Positions 1-7,654 of a stretch of DNA of 25,283 bases are shown piece after piece. The notes under the pieces are model-generated. The model ran no database searches, was not told the origin of the DNA, and was given only the letters and a program-made list of their open reading frames with translations. The stretch lies in contig DATMBF010000002.1 in assembly GCA_035559595.1 (NCBI GenBank), forward strand, positions 1 through 25,283. Reading direction: 5' to 3'. The first letter of the stretch is position 1, and each line of letters begins with the position of its first letter. Position numbers and translations under genes: made by a program. The stretch comes from DATMBF01 sp035559595. Lineage in GTDB: Bacteria > Bacteroidota > Ignavibacteria > UBA10030.

Positions 1-164
1 ATGTGACGTTTGCTGTGTTGCTGTTCAGTATTTTGCTGAATTCGATTCTCGTTCCGCTTGTGGAGAGAACTGCAGTCGGTGCCTTCTACCGCTGGCTTTT
101 CGGTGGAACCAATGTCTCAGGAAAAATTCCACGCGGAAAAAATATCATAAGGGAAAAGATGTGA
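1..164 (+). CDS. 3' end of an integral membrane protein (possibly RnfD/NqrB-like)
   Basis: Reading from base 3 gives 53 codons and a TGA at 162-164; the 5' end lies outside the window. The visible part has one strongly hydrophobic segment (FAVLLFSILLNSILVPLVE), then a short polar, basic tail ending in IIREKM. The pattern 'FAxLLxNxxVPLx(D/E)' followed by a basic end is reminiscent of the last helix of RnfD/NqrB electron-transport subunits. With only 53 residues this is a suggestion, not an identification. The nearest neighbour downstream is on the opposite strand, so this is the last gene of its transcript. No clear terminator was seen in 165-275. Confidence 0.6.
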   Translation, partial: VTFAVLLFSILLNSILVPLVERTAVGAFYRWLFGGTNVSGKIPRGKNIIREKM

Positions 165-275
165 TTGTTACCGTTCAACAATGTGCAACAGTCTGGAAAG
201 CCGTCCGCGACGAGCTTGCCATGCACATTACGGAATTGCTGGATAGATTTGAGAAGGGGATACCGTAGAATACGC

Positions 276-677
276 TTACCGAGTCGAGAAATCCTGAAAC
301 AGGGGGTTGACGACGAATGGATAAGCTGCCGCTACAAGGATTATACCGGCAATCAGTGGCAATCCGACGAAGACCGCAAGCAAAGCACCGATCTTGTCAT
401 GATCAACGCGGTAGACATAGATGATAGCAATACTATCGCGAGGAATGGGTCCAGAGACCGCCTCTCCATTATTTAGATATCTTCCACTCCCAAGTATCCG
501 TCCTGCACCATCGACCTCAACACTGTCAAGAACAATTACCTGCTTGCCTGGAGTCTCAATGAAGATCTTTTCAGATGTTCCATCCTCGACGCTGGTTAAC
601 ACTTTTTTTGAATAGCATCCCGAACAGGGAATAGATATGGCAAGAAGCAGACAAATGACGTTCTGAGTTGTTTTCAT
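276..677 (-). CDS. Small lipoprotein with a C-terminal membrane segment, unknown function
   Basis: This 133-residue protein starts at an ATG preceded by AGGA (CCAGGAACAACACTG then ATG). It opens with a lipoprotein signal peptide: a hydrophobic run followed by the lipobox-like PCSGC at residues 18-22, so it should be lipidated at Cys22. The mature part begins CYSKKVLTSVEDG and is a short beta-rich, nucleic-acid-free looking domain with VIVLDSVEVDGAGRILG. A long hydrophobic segment near residues 96-120 (IGALLAVFVGLPLIAGIILVAAAYPF) suggests a second membrane contact. I do not recognise the family. The gene just upstream on the same strand encodes a truncated relative, and the two overlap by about 107 bases. 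Confidence 0.7.
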   Translation of the reverse strand: MKTTQNVICLLLAISIPCSGCYSKKVLTSVEDGTSEKIFIETPGKQVIVLDSVEVDGAGRILGSGRYLNNGEAVSGPIPRDSIAIIYVYRVDHDKIGALLAVFVGLPLIAGIILVAAAYPFVVNPLFQDFSTR

Positions 678-837
678 CAGTGTTGTTCCTGGATTGCTGT
701 CCTATTTGTGTTTCGACATACAGTGTTTGGTCATGCACATCATCCAATGCCGTAATTGTCGATCGGGAATAACATCCTGTAAGGCTAAAATATCCTGCAA
801 GGATAAGGCAGGCAAACGAAATGTGCGTTGAGCTCAT
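571..837 (-). pseudogene. Truncated paralogue of the adjacent lipoprotein gene
   Basis: The reading frame has an ATG with a good ribosome binding site (AAAGGAAAATAG then ATG) and a clean lipoprotein signal peptide ending SLTGC at residues 18-22. From the Cys onward, CYSRSTITALDDVHDQTLYVETQ matches position by position the mature start of the downstream protein, CYSKKVLTSVEDGTSEKIFIETP. After 'YVETQ' the similarity stops. The remaining ~44 codons are low-quality sequence that runs across the start region and first codons of the downstream gene. The simplest reading is a tandem duplication in which this copy lost its 3' part. A short expressed lipoprotein cannot be excluded, because its start signals are intact. 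Confidence 0.55.
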
Positions 838-1243
838 CTATTTTCCTTTGTCTTCTCAAACAAAATACTCTGCTGTTAAAAAGGAGTTGTCGGAGAATTG
901 TCAGAATCGTGTAAAAACGATGCTCGAGGTCTTCGTTGCTTGTTTGCAGGTCGAGACGTATATTCGAAAGCGCGTGAACCATTTCAATCTCGCCGCGTTG
1001 ATTCAAGGGTGGAGATGACAAACCCAGCCGCGTGTCGAGGGACTCCAACCCTCCTCCCATCTTCTGATTCTCGGCTATAATCTTCGGCCGACAACAGTGA
1101 GTGAGCTGCGAGGAAACGTCCTCTATCCGACGACGAAAGGAACAATGCTGAAAGAGCAACTCTCCATCCTCCTGCAGATTGCTTTTTGACTCCCATTCTT
1201 TCGTGAAGACCTTCCAAAAGAATGTCGTCCTTTTGGAGCTTTA
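838..1243. other. Intergenic stretch with no supported gene
   Basis: This ~400-base stretch lies between the divergent lipoprotein and E1 genes. Open frames exist on both strands (for example minus 984-1250 and minus 785-1159), but none has a convincing ribosome binding site, a recognisable domain or a natural composition. Their proteins are rich in Arg/Ser with no hydrophobic core pattern. The region probably holds the promoter of the minus-strand lipoprotein pair and possibly decayed coding sequence. I could not identify either with confidence. Confidence 0.4.
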
Positions 1244-1272
1244 TTGACATTCGGGGGATGGCTTCGTATTTT
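1244..1272 (+). promoter_or_regulatory. Sigma70-like promoter of the E1 operon
   Basis: TTGACA (1244-1249), exactly 17 bases of spacer, then TATTTT (1267-1272). The predicted transcription start is near 1279, about 40 bases before the ATG at 1322. The -35 box is a full consensus match. Its position means that a longer reading frame opening at 1244 cannot be the translated form. Confidence 0.6.
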
Positions 1273-1321
1273 TTGCGTCACTGAGCTTCACGGCATTACC
1301 GAATCCTCTCACCAAAATCGC

Positions 1322-3328
1322 ATGGACACCCGCCTTACACGAACAGCCGTCGCATTTGACCGAAGTGACCTTAGCGACGAGACATTACTCGATCTTTATG
1401 AAGCGCTTCTCCTTCCCCGGTTGATCGAAGAGAAGATGCTGTTGCTCCTTCGTCAGGGAAAGCTGAGCAAGTGGTTTTCCGGCATTGGACAGGAGGCGAT
1501 TGCCGTGGGGGTGACGAGGGCACTTCGGCCGATTGACTACATCCTTCCGTTGCATCGCAATCTTGGTGTCTTTACGTCGCGGAACATGCCGTTGGAAAAA
1601 CTCTTTGCCCAATGGCAAGGGAAACAATCCGGTTTCAGCAAGGGGCGGGAACGGTCGTTCCACTTCGGCGCTCCGGAGTACCGTATTATAGGTATGATCT
1701 CGCACCTTGGCGCGATGCTTGGCGTTGCCGACGGCATTGCGCTGGCAAGCAATCTGGATCGAGGTGAAGAGATTGCCCTCGTCTTCTCCGGCGATGGGGG
1801 GACAAGCGAAGGGGATTTTCACGAGGCGGTGAATGTGGCGGCTGTGTGGGATTTACCGGTGATCTTCCTGATCGAGAACAACGGCTACGGCCTCTCCACT
1901 CCGTCCAGTGAGCAATTCCGCTGCAAGCAATTCGTTGACAAAGCCATCGGATATGGGATTGAGGGAGTGAGCGTTGATGGAAACAACATTCTCGAGGTGT
2001 ACAGAACAACGCGAACAATTGCCGAGCGAATGCGGAAGAATCGTCAGCCGATTCTTCTTGAAGCCATGACCTTCCGCATGCGAGGGCACGAAGAGGCCTC
2101 CGGCACGAAATACGTTCCAAAAGAGTTATTTGATGTCTGGAGCAAGAAGGATCCGGTGAAGAATTACGAGCAGTATCTTGAGGAAATGGGGCTGCTCACA
2201 ACCGATTACATTTCGGAGGTGAGAGGACGATTTCAACGCGAGATCGATGAAGCATGGGAGCGAGCAAATCGTAAAGAGAAGATCATCCTTTCGGTTGATC
2301 ATGAATTGAGGGATGTCTACGCGCCGCTGGAGGTGAAACGTGTTGAGCCGACATTTGACCGTCAATCGAAAAAAAGGTTTGTCAATGCGATTTCGGACGG
2401 TTTGCGACAGGCGATGGAGCGCGATCCCAAGCTGGTCTTGATGGGCCAGGATATTGCAGAATATGGAGGCGTCTTCAAGGTGACGGAGGGCTTTGTCGAA
2501 ACGTTTGGAAAGGAGCGGGTAAGAAATACGCCGTTGTGCGAATCGGCGATACTTGCAGCTGGACTCGGACTTGCTCTTCGGGGTCGAGCTTCGATGGTAG
2601 AGATGCAGTTTGCCGACTTTGTCACGTGCGGCTTCAATCAGATTGTCAATAATTTGGCGAAGAATCACTACCGGTGGGGCCATTCGGTTAACGTCACCGT
2701 CCGGATGCCGACCGGTGCTGGAGTAGGGGCAGGACCGTTTCACTCGCAAAGTACGGAGGCTTGGTTTACACACGTACCCGGATTGAAGATCGTTTATCCG
2801 TCAACTCCGTTCGATGCGAAAGGGCTCCTGACCACCAGTCTTATCGATCCGAACCCTGTTCTCTTCTTCGAGCACAAGTATCTCTACCGTAGCATTGAAG
2901 AGTTTGTTCCCGACGGGTATTACAATTTGCCGCTTGGAAAAGCCAAGGTGGTGCAAGAAGGGAGCGATCTCACCGTTGTCACCTACGGTTGGGGGGTTCA
3001 CTGGGCGGAGGATGTCGCGAAGGAATTCCCGGAGAGCCAAATTGAAATCATTGACCTCCGAACACTCCTGCCATGGGATCGCGAGACCGTCGTTGAATCC
3101 GTACGGAAAACAAACAAGTGCCTCGTGCTTCATGAGGATACTCTCACCGGCGGATTCGGCGGAGAGATCGCCGCTTCGATTCAAGAGGAATGCTTCGAGT
3201 ATCTCGATGCGCCTGTAGTTCGGCTGGGATCGCTTGATACGCCCGTACCATTCAATGTGGAGCTGGAAAAGCAGTTTCTCGCTCAACACCGATTGAAGGA
3301 GAAACTCGGCAAACTCATCGCCTACTAA
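1322..3328 (+). CDS. Fused E1 alpha-beta 2-oxoacid (branched-chain type) dehydrogenase
   Basis: A 668-residue thiamine-diphosphate enzyme in which E1 alpha and E1 beta are one chain. Residues ~20-345 are E1 alpha: the TPP motif starts at G157-D158-G159 and ends at N186-N187, followed by GYGLSTP. Residues ~350-668 are E1 beta, with the TPP glutamate in CESAI, the MVEMQFADF segment and the C-terminal transketolase domain (LVVTYG, then LHEDTLTGGFGGEI). Family knowledge: E1 decarboxylates a 2-oxoacid and acylates a lipoyl E2. The fused form is usually annotated as branched-chain 2-oxoacid dehydrogenase. No E2 or E3 gene is visible, so partners must be elsewhere. The ATG at 1322 is chosen because the upstream TTG lies inside the promoter; it has no clear Shine-Dalgarno. 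Four bases separate it from the next gene. The exact substrate (branched-chain, acetoin or pyruvate) cannot be told from sequence alone. Confidence 0.9.
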   Translation: MDTRLTRTAVAFDRSDLSDETLLDLYEALLLPRLIEEKMLLLLRQGKLSKWFSGIGQEAIAVGVTRALRPIDYILPLHRNLGVFTSRNMPLEKLFAQWQGKQSGFSKGRERSFHFGAPEYRIIGMISHLGAMLGVADGIALASNLDRGEEIALVFSGDGGTSEGDFHEAVNVAAVWDLPVIFLIENNGYGLSTPSSEQFRCKQFVDKAIGYGIEGVSVDGNNILEVYRTTRTIAERMRKNRQPILLEAMTFRMRGHEEASGTKYVPKELFDVWSKKDPVKNYEQYLEEMGLLTTDYISEVRGRFQREIDEAWERANRKEKIILSVDHELRDVYAPLEVKRVEPTFDRQSKKRFVNAISDGLRQAMERDPKLVLMGQDIAEYGGVFKVTEGFVETFGKERVRNTPLCESAILAAGLGLALRGRASMVEMQFADFVTCGFNQIVNNLAKNHYRWGHSVNVTVRMPTGAGVGAGPFHSQSTEAWFTHVPGLKIVYPSTPFDAKGLLTTSLIDPNPVLFFEHKYLYRSIEEFVPDGYYNLPLGKAKVVQEGSDLTVVTYGWGVHWAEDVAKEFPESQIEIIDLRTLLPWDRETVVESVRKTNKCLVLHEDTLTGGFGGEIAASIQEECFEYLDAPVVRLGSLDTPVPFNVELEKQFLAQHRLKEKLGKLIAY

Positions 3329-3332
3329 GCCC

Positions 3333-4466
3333 ATGACCATCGACCAGCTCCCGACCCCAGCGCTTCTTCTTGATCTTGAGATCCTTGAACGTAATCTGAC
3401 TCGCATGCAGCAGCGGGCGAACGATTTCAAGGTTTCGCTCCGGCCGCACATTAAGACGCACAAATGCATCGAAATCGGAAGCCGGCAACGAGAACTTGGC
3501 GCCCGAGGAATAACGGTTTCAACGTTCTACGAAGCGGAACAGTTTGCCGCTGCCGGGTTCGATGACATTACCTGGGCGTTCCCGATTCCGCCGGTCTATG
3601 CCATGAAGGCAGCTGAGCTTGCACACAAGATCACCTTTCGGCTTGTTGTCGATAGTCACGAAGCAAAAGGTCATTTGGACAAGGTTGCCCGGGTCAATGA
3701 TTGCAAGCTTCACGTCTGGCTCAAAGTCGATTGCGGGTATCACCGCGCAGGTGTCGATCCAACATCGGAACTGGCTGAGAAGCTTGTGCGCTCATTGGCG
3801 GAATCCAAAGTTCTTGTGTTCGATGGAATTCTTACACATGCTGGCCATGCCTATCTTGCAAAAACCGCCGAAGAGATTGCCGTCATAGCTGAGGAGGAAC
3901 GTTCTTCGATGGTGGAATTTGCGGAACGAATGAAGAACAAAGGTATTCCTATCCCCGCAATCAGCGTCGGCTCGACCCCGACAATGTGGCGCGCAAAGAC
4001 GCTCGATGGGATAACGGAGATTCGACCTGGTAATTACGTGTTCAACGATTACCACCAAGCGGCAATAGGAAGCTCCGACGTTTCCGATTGTGCGCTCACC
4101 GTGCTCGCAAGCATAATCTCGCATCAGCCCGGGGCAAGCCACTTCCTCACTGATGCGGGTGCGTTGGCCCTGTCAAAAGACCTTGGTCCGACTCATGTAC
4201 GCAACACCATGGATATGGGAATCCTCTTTGAGGATTATGAGCGGAAAAGGCTTCATGCGCATATCCATGTGAAGACTCTTTCGCAAGAACACGGTAAAGT
4301 TGTTGCTGAAAGCGCGAGTCTCATCGAAGGAAAATTCAACGTTGGTGATCGTGTAAGGATTCTTGAGCACCACTCCTGTCTTACCGCTGCCCAGTTTGAT
4401 TATTATTATGTGATAAAAGGGGATGAAGTCGTCGATACGTGGAAGATTTTGAGGGGACGAATTTAA
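3333..4466 (+). CDS. D-serine dehydratase / D-threonine aldolase-like PLP enzyme
   Basis: A 377-residue fold-type III PLP enzyme: alanine-racemase-like N-terminal barrel plus a D-serine-dehydratase-like C-terminal domain. The lysine motif RPHIKTHK (residues 37-44) carries the Schiff-base lysine. GSTPT near residue 213 fits the phosphate-binding loop. The C-terminal metal site reads H347-S-C349, the His/Cys pair that binds zinc in eukaryotic D-serine dehydratases. Family members are D-serine dehydratase, D-threonine aldolase and 3-hydroxy-D-aspartate aldolase; these are hard to separate without an alignment, though His/Cys leans away from the His/Asp of D-threonine aldolases. It starts four bases after the E1 stop, so the two are almost certainly cotranscribed. 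That suggests the 2-oxoacid product feeds E1, which is inference. Confidence 0.85.
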   Translation: MTIDQLPTPALLLDLEILERNLTRMQQRANDFKVSLRPHIKTHKCIEIGSRQRELGARGITVSTFYEAEQFAAAGFDDITWAFPIPPVYAMKAAELAHKITFRLVVDSHEAKGHLDKVARVNDCKLHVWLKVDCGYHRAGVDPTSELAEKLVRSLAESKVLVFDGILTHAGHAYLAKTAEEIAVIAEEERSSMVEFAERMKNKGIPIPAISVGSTPTMWRAKTLDGITEIRPGNYVFNDYHQAAIGSSDVSDCALTVLASIISHQPGASHFLTDAGALALSKDLGPTHVRNTMDMGILFEDYERKRLHAHIHVKTLSQEHGKVVAESASLIEGKFNVGDRVRILEHHSCLTAAQFDYYYVIKGDEVVDTWKILRGRI

Positions 4467-4512
4467 GTACACTATTCCGAACAACCTGACCCTTGCTCAA
4501 CCTACTCTCGTC

Positions 4513-5286
4513 ATGACAACTCTCAAGAACTTGATAGTACTCATTACCGGTGCGTCGAGTGGCATCGGACTTGCGTGCGCACGAAAATTTGCTGAAGCCG
4601 GTGCCCGGCCGATCCTGATTGCGCGTCGGAGAGAACGGCTGGAAAAGCTTGCTGCCGAACTCAAGAGCAAACACAATACACAGTCGCTTATCATCCCGCT
4701 CGATGTTCGAGACAGGAAGGCAGTTCAGGAAAAACTCGAACGACTGCCTGACGGGTGGGGAGAGGTCGACGTGCTGTTGAATAATGCCGGACTCAGTCGC
4801 GGGTTGGATAAACTGCATGAAGGGAAGTTTGATGATTGGGACGAGATGATTGATACCAACATCAAAGGGTTGCTCTACGTCAGTCGTATGATTCTTCCGG
4901 GGATGGTGAAGCGCAATCGAGGTACTATCATCAATTTGGGTTCGATTGCGGGGCACGAGGTTTATCCCGGCGGTAATGTTTACTGCGCTACAAAGTTTGC
5001 CGTTGATGCGTTGACGCGCTCACTACGATTAGAGTTGGTGGATACGCAAGTTCGTGTCTGTACGGTCGATCCTGGGCTGGTGGAGACGGAGTTTTCGATG
5101 GTTCGATATCGGGGTGACGTGGAGCGGGCGAAAAAAGTTTACACGGGAATTCAACCGCTTGCGCCGGAGGACGTTGCCGATGCTGTTCTCTTTTGTGCAA
5201 CGCGCCCCCCTCATGTTCAGATAGCGGAAATTATCATGCTGGCGACCAACCAGGCGTCGACGATGGTGATTCATCGTAAATCATAG
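4513..5286 (+). CDS. SDR-family NADP-dependent oxidoreductase (YdfG-like)
   Basis: A 257-residue classical short-chain dehydrogenase. It has the cofactor motif TGASSGIG (residues 12-19), IARRRER after beta2 (basic residues that favour NADP(H)), NNAG near residue 90, and the catalytic Ser144, Tyr157 and Lys161 (YCATK). The DPGLVETEFSMVRYRGD stretch and overall length match the YdfG / 3-hydroxy acid (serine, allo-threonine) dehydrogenase group, but substrate specificity is inferred from overall resemblance. It follows the PLP enzyme by 46 bases on the same strand and probably belongs to the same transcript. No Shine-Dalgarno is evident. Together with the PLP enzyme and E1 it would fit hydroxy-amino-acid breakdown. 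Confidence 0.88.
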   Translation: MTTLKNLIVLITGASSGIGLACARKFAEAGARPILIARRRERLEKLAAELKSKHNTQSLIIPLDVRDRKAVQEKLERLPDGWGEVDVLLNNAGLSRGLDKLHEGKFDDWDEMIDTNIKGLLYVSRMILPGMVKRNRGTIINLGSIAGHEVYPGGNVYCATKFAVDALTRSLRLELVDTQVRVCTVDPGLVETEFSMVRYRGDVERAKKVYTGIQPLAPEDVADAVLFCATRPPHVQIAEIIMLATNQASTMVIHRKS

Positions 5287-5362
5287 CCGAAGCATCGTTT
5301 CTCTTTGCTTTCTTCTCAACATTGAAAATCAGACTATGTCTAAAACACTCAGAGGTGTTATC

Positions 5363-6325
5363 ATGACGAAGATTGTTTTTCTTATTCTTCTCTTTCATGG
5401 TGCCGTGCTTGGTCAAGACACTGTTCGTTTCGTACAAAAGACACCCGGTTCGCAGGCGTTTAAAGTTCGTGAACCCGTTCTGAGAATCAAGCCGGGAACG
5501 GTTCTCATCAGCGAGACGCTGATGGGTCCGTACTACACGGAGGACGGTGGTGCGTGGCCGGGAGAAGTAGGTCCAATCTACGTCGAAGGGGCAACACCCA
5601 ACGATCAACTTGTGGTGAGGATTATCAAAGTTCGCCCCAATCGGGATTTGGCCCCGGCTCGTATCAATCCGAATTTCGGGGGTCTTCAGAGCGACGTGCG
5701 GGTGCGACTCCTCAATCCTCCCATTCCCGATATGAGGTTTCTCTGGCGACTTGATCGCAAGCGTAATGTAGGGGTTCTCGATCTCCCAAAGAGCAGAATG
5801 AAGAGAATAGAAGTTGAGCTTGCTCCCATGCTCGGTCGCGTCGCTGTCGCGCCAAGAAATGAGGAGTCATATCCCGGCCTCTGGCCGGGCGACTTTGGCG
5901 GCAATATGGATGCGCCAGAGGTAAAAGAGGGGACGACAGTCTACCTTCCGATCTTCCATGAGGGAGCGTATGTTTACTTCGGTGATGGGCATGCTCTCCA
6001 GGGTCACGGCGAGGTTGCCGGAACCGGATTAGAAACAACGATGGATGTTGTTCTTCAGATCACTCTGATCAAAAACAAACCGATCGACTGGCCGCGGTTG
6101 GAGGACAAAGACTTCATCATGGTTGCGGGGAGCGCGCGTCCACTCATCGATGCGTTTCGACTTGCTCATGTTGAGTTGGTGGAATGGCTCGAGCAGGAGT
6201 ACGGCTTCGATCGGTGGGAAGCTTACCAGGTTCTTTCGCAGGTTGTGACGAGCACTGTTGCAAATATCGTTGACCCGCAGTATACTGTCGTTGCAAAGTT
6301 TCCAAAAAAGTATCTGCCGAAATAA
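5363..6325 (+). CDS. Exported acetamidase/formamidase family protein
   Basis: A 320-residue protein with a cleavable signal peptide (TKIVFLILLFHGAVLGQ), so it acts in the periplasm or outside. The body has the hallmarks of the FmdA/AmdA family: GPIYVEGATPNDQLVVRI near the start, FGDGHALQGHGEVAGTGLE in the middle (GDGHA-Q-GE-GTG-E is the family signature) and an MVAGSARPL segment near the C terminus. Family members hydrolyse formamide, acetamide or other short amides. The ATG at 5363 is preferred over one nine codons upstream because GAGGTG sits five bases before it. The secreted form is longer-tailed than cytosolic formamidases (KKYL end). The actual amide substrate is unknown. Confidence 0.85.
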   Translation: MTKIVFLILLFHGAVLGQDTVRFVQKTPGSQAFKVREPVLRIKPGTVLISETLMGPYYTEDGGAWPGEVGPIYVEGATPNDQLVVRIIKVRPNRDLAPARINPNFGGLQSDVRVRLLNPPIPDMRFLWRLDRKRNVGVLDLPKSRMKRIEVELAPMLGRVAVAPRNEESYPGLWPGDFGGNMDAPEVKEGTTVYLPIFHEGAYVYFGDGHALQGHGEVAGTGLETTMDVVLQITLIKNKPIDWPRLEDKDFIMVAGSARPLIDAFRLAHVELVEWLEQEYGFDRWEAYQVLSQVVTSTVANIVDPQYTVVAKFPKKYLPK

Positions 6326-6345
6326 ATCCTCGACCCGGGGGTGTT

Positions 6346-6738
6346 ATGGAGAAGAAATCCTTCGTTCTGGGATGTTTGTTCGCGTTCCTTTCGGTTCTCC
6401 TTGGTGCATTCGGTGAGCACACGTTACGGGAGATCATTTCCCCGCGTGAACTCGATATCTGGGAGACAGCCGTCCGCTACATGATGTATCACGCGTTTGC
6501 TCTTTTTATTGTCGGATGGGCCGCTCAACGATATGTTGTAGCGCATTTCCGCTGGGCAGGATGGAGTTTCATCATCGGGATTGTCCTCTTTTCGGGAAGC
6601 CTGTTTGCGCTTGTTGTGTCCGGAGAGCGATGGCTTGGAGCAGTAACGCCGTTCGGTGGCTCGGCTTTTCTGTTTGGCTGGGGCTTCCTTGTCGCAGGGT
6701 TTTGGAAATCGAGGGGTGACCTCACTCAAGCGAATTGA
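6346..6738 (+). CDS. DUF423 (YgdD/TMEM256-like) membrane protein
   Basis: A 130-residue protein with about four transmembrane helices. It carries the typical DUF423 pattern: an N-terminal helix followed by GAFGEHTLRE, then WETAVRYMMYHAFALF, a glycine-rich third helix (FSGSLFALVVSG) and a last one containing TPFGGSAFLFGW. The family is widespread in bacteria and has no firmly established function. The ATG follows the preceding gene by 20 bases with a GGGGGTG run upstream. Its 3' end overlaps by 17 bases with the convergent hydrolase gene on the other strand. Confidence 0.88.
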   Translation: MEKKSFVLGCLFAFLSVLLGAFGEHTLREIISPRELDIWETAVRYMMYHAFALFIVGWAAQRYVVAHFRWAGWSFIIGIVLFSGSLFALVVSGERWLGAVTPFGGSAFLFGWGFLVAGFWKSRGDLTQAN

Positions 6739-7633
6739 GAAAGGTATCGATTGCTGTACGGAATGCAGTAGGCTGCTCGACGAAAGGGAAGTGACCTGCT
6801 CGTTCGAGAATGACGAGCGTTGACCCGTGGATGTGCGACTGAAGGGACCGGGAAATTTCAACAGGAGTGGGGTCGGAATCACCATGAAGGATGAGTGTCG
6901 GGACGTCGATCAATCGCAGATCGTTCGTGAGGTCGTAAGAATCCAGATCCTTCCTTAGGTATTGAAGAACCCGATTCCTCACTGCATAGTCAGGCGGAAA
7001 TCTCAACCTCAAACTATCAGCAAAGCGGCGATCCGCCAACAGTGCACGAAAGTTTATACGAAATAGACGCTCAAACGCCTCCGCCTTTCGTGCCCGAAAA
7101 TCCTCTGACCGTAGAATTGCTGCCCTATCGACACTGTCCTGACGTGTAGTTCGTTTTGAAACCTCAGCCATTCCGATTATTCGATCTTCCGAGCGAGGGC
7201 TGGTAGAATTGATGAGGAGAAGAGATTTGAGGTTGTGCGGATAGGTCACGGCATACCACATGGCCACGAGTCCCCCCCACGAGTGGCCCATGAGATTCAT
7301 TGTTCCAAGGTTGAATTCTTTTCGAAGTTCCTCGATATCATTCACAAAGTTGGTGATCCCCATGGCGGTCGTATCGCCGGGGATATCCGATTTTCCGTGC
7401 CCGCGGTGGTCGAAGAAGATCAAGCGATGCGTTCGTGCCAGATCCTCCATTTGAGGCAGGAAATACGAATGCTCAAGTCCCGGTCCGCCGTGAACAACAA
7501 GGATCGGTTCGCCGCTGCCGATCATCTTGTAATACAACCGAACGCCGTTGATCTGCTTCCATCCTTCTTCGACCGGTTGAGCGGTGAGGGGAAAGGCACG
7601 GAGGAAGAGAAGAAGTAAGCCAGGGACGATCAT
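6722..7633 (-). CDS. Exported alpha/beta hydrolase, proline iminopeptidase-like
   Basis: A 303-residue alpha/beta hydrolase with an N-terminal signal peptide (leucine-rich, ending LTAQP). The oxyanion-hole motif is H48-GGPG52, the nucleophile elbow GHSWGG with Ser118, the acid Asp254 (HGDSDP) and the His281 in RAGHFPF. HGGPG plus GHSWGG is characteristic of the S33 proline iminopeptidase branch, though many members are esterases or other hydrolases. It starts 21 bases after the stop of the amidohydrolase on the same strand, so the two form an operon. There is no obvious Shine-Dalgarno, which fits translation by reinitiation. A role in peptide trimming outside the cytoplasm is plausible but not shown. 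Confidence 0.88.
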   Translation of the reverse strand: MIVPGLLLLFLRAFPLTAQPVEEGWKQINGVRLYYKMIGSGEPILVVHGGPGLEHSYFLPQMEDLARTHRLIFFDHRGHGKSDIPGDTTAMGITNFVNDIEELRKEFNLGTMNLMGHSWGGLVAMWYAVTYPHNLKSLLLINSTSPRSEDRIIGMAEVSKRTTRQDSVDRAAILRSEDFRARKAEAFERLFRINFRALLADRRFADSLRLRFPPDYAVRNRVLQYLRKDLDSYDLTNDLRLIDVPTLILHGDSDPTPVEISRSLQSHIHGSTLVILERAGHFPFVEQPTAFRTAIDTFLNSLE

Positions 7634-7654
7634 GTGTGGAGGTTTTAGATTCTG

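Noticed and set aside
165..476. Plus-strand 103-residue open frame
   Set aside because: It lies antisense to the lipoprotein gene, which has a proper signal peptide; the frame itself has no protein-like features.
984..1250. Minus-strand 88-residue open frame
   Set aside because: No ribosome binding site, no recognisable domain, and an Arg/Ser-rich composition; likely chance or decayed sequence.
1244..1321. N-terminal extension of the E1 gene from a TTG at 1244
   Set aside because: The TTG is part of the TTGACA box of a convincing promoter, and the extra 26 residues look unlike E1 sequence.
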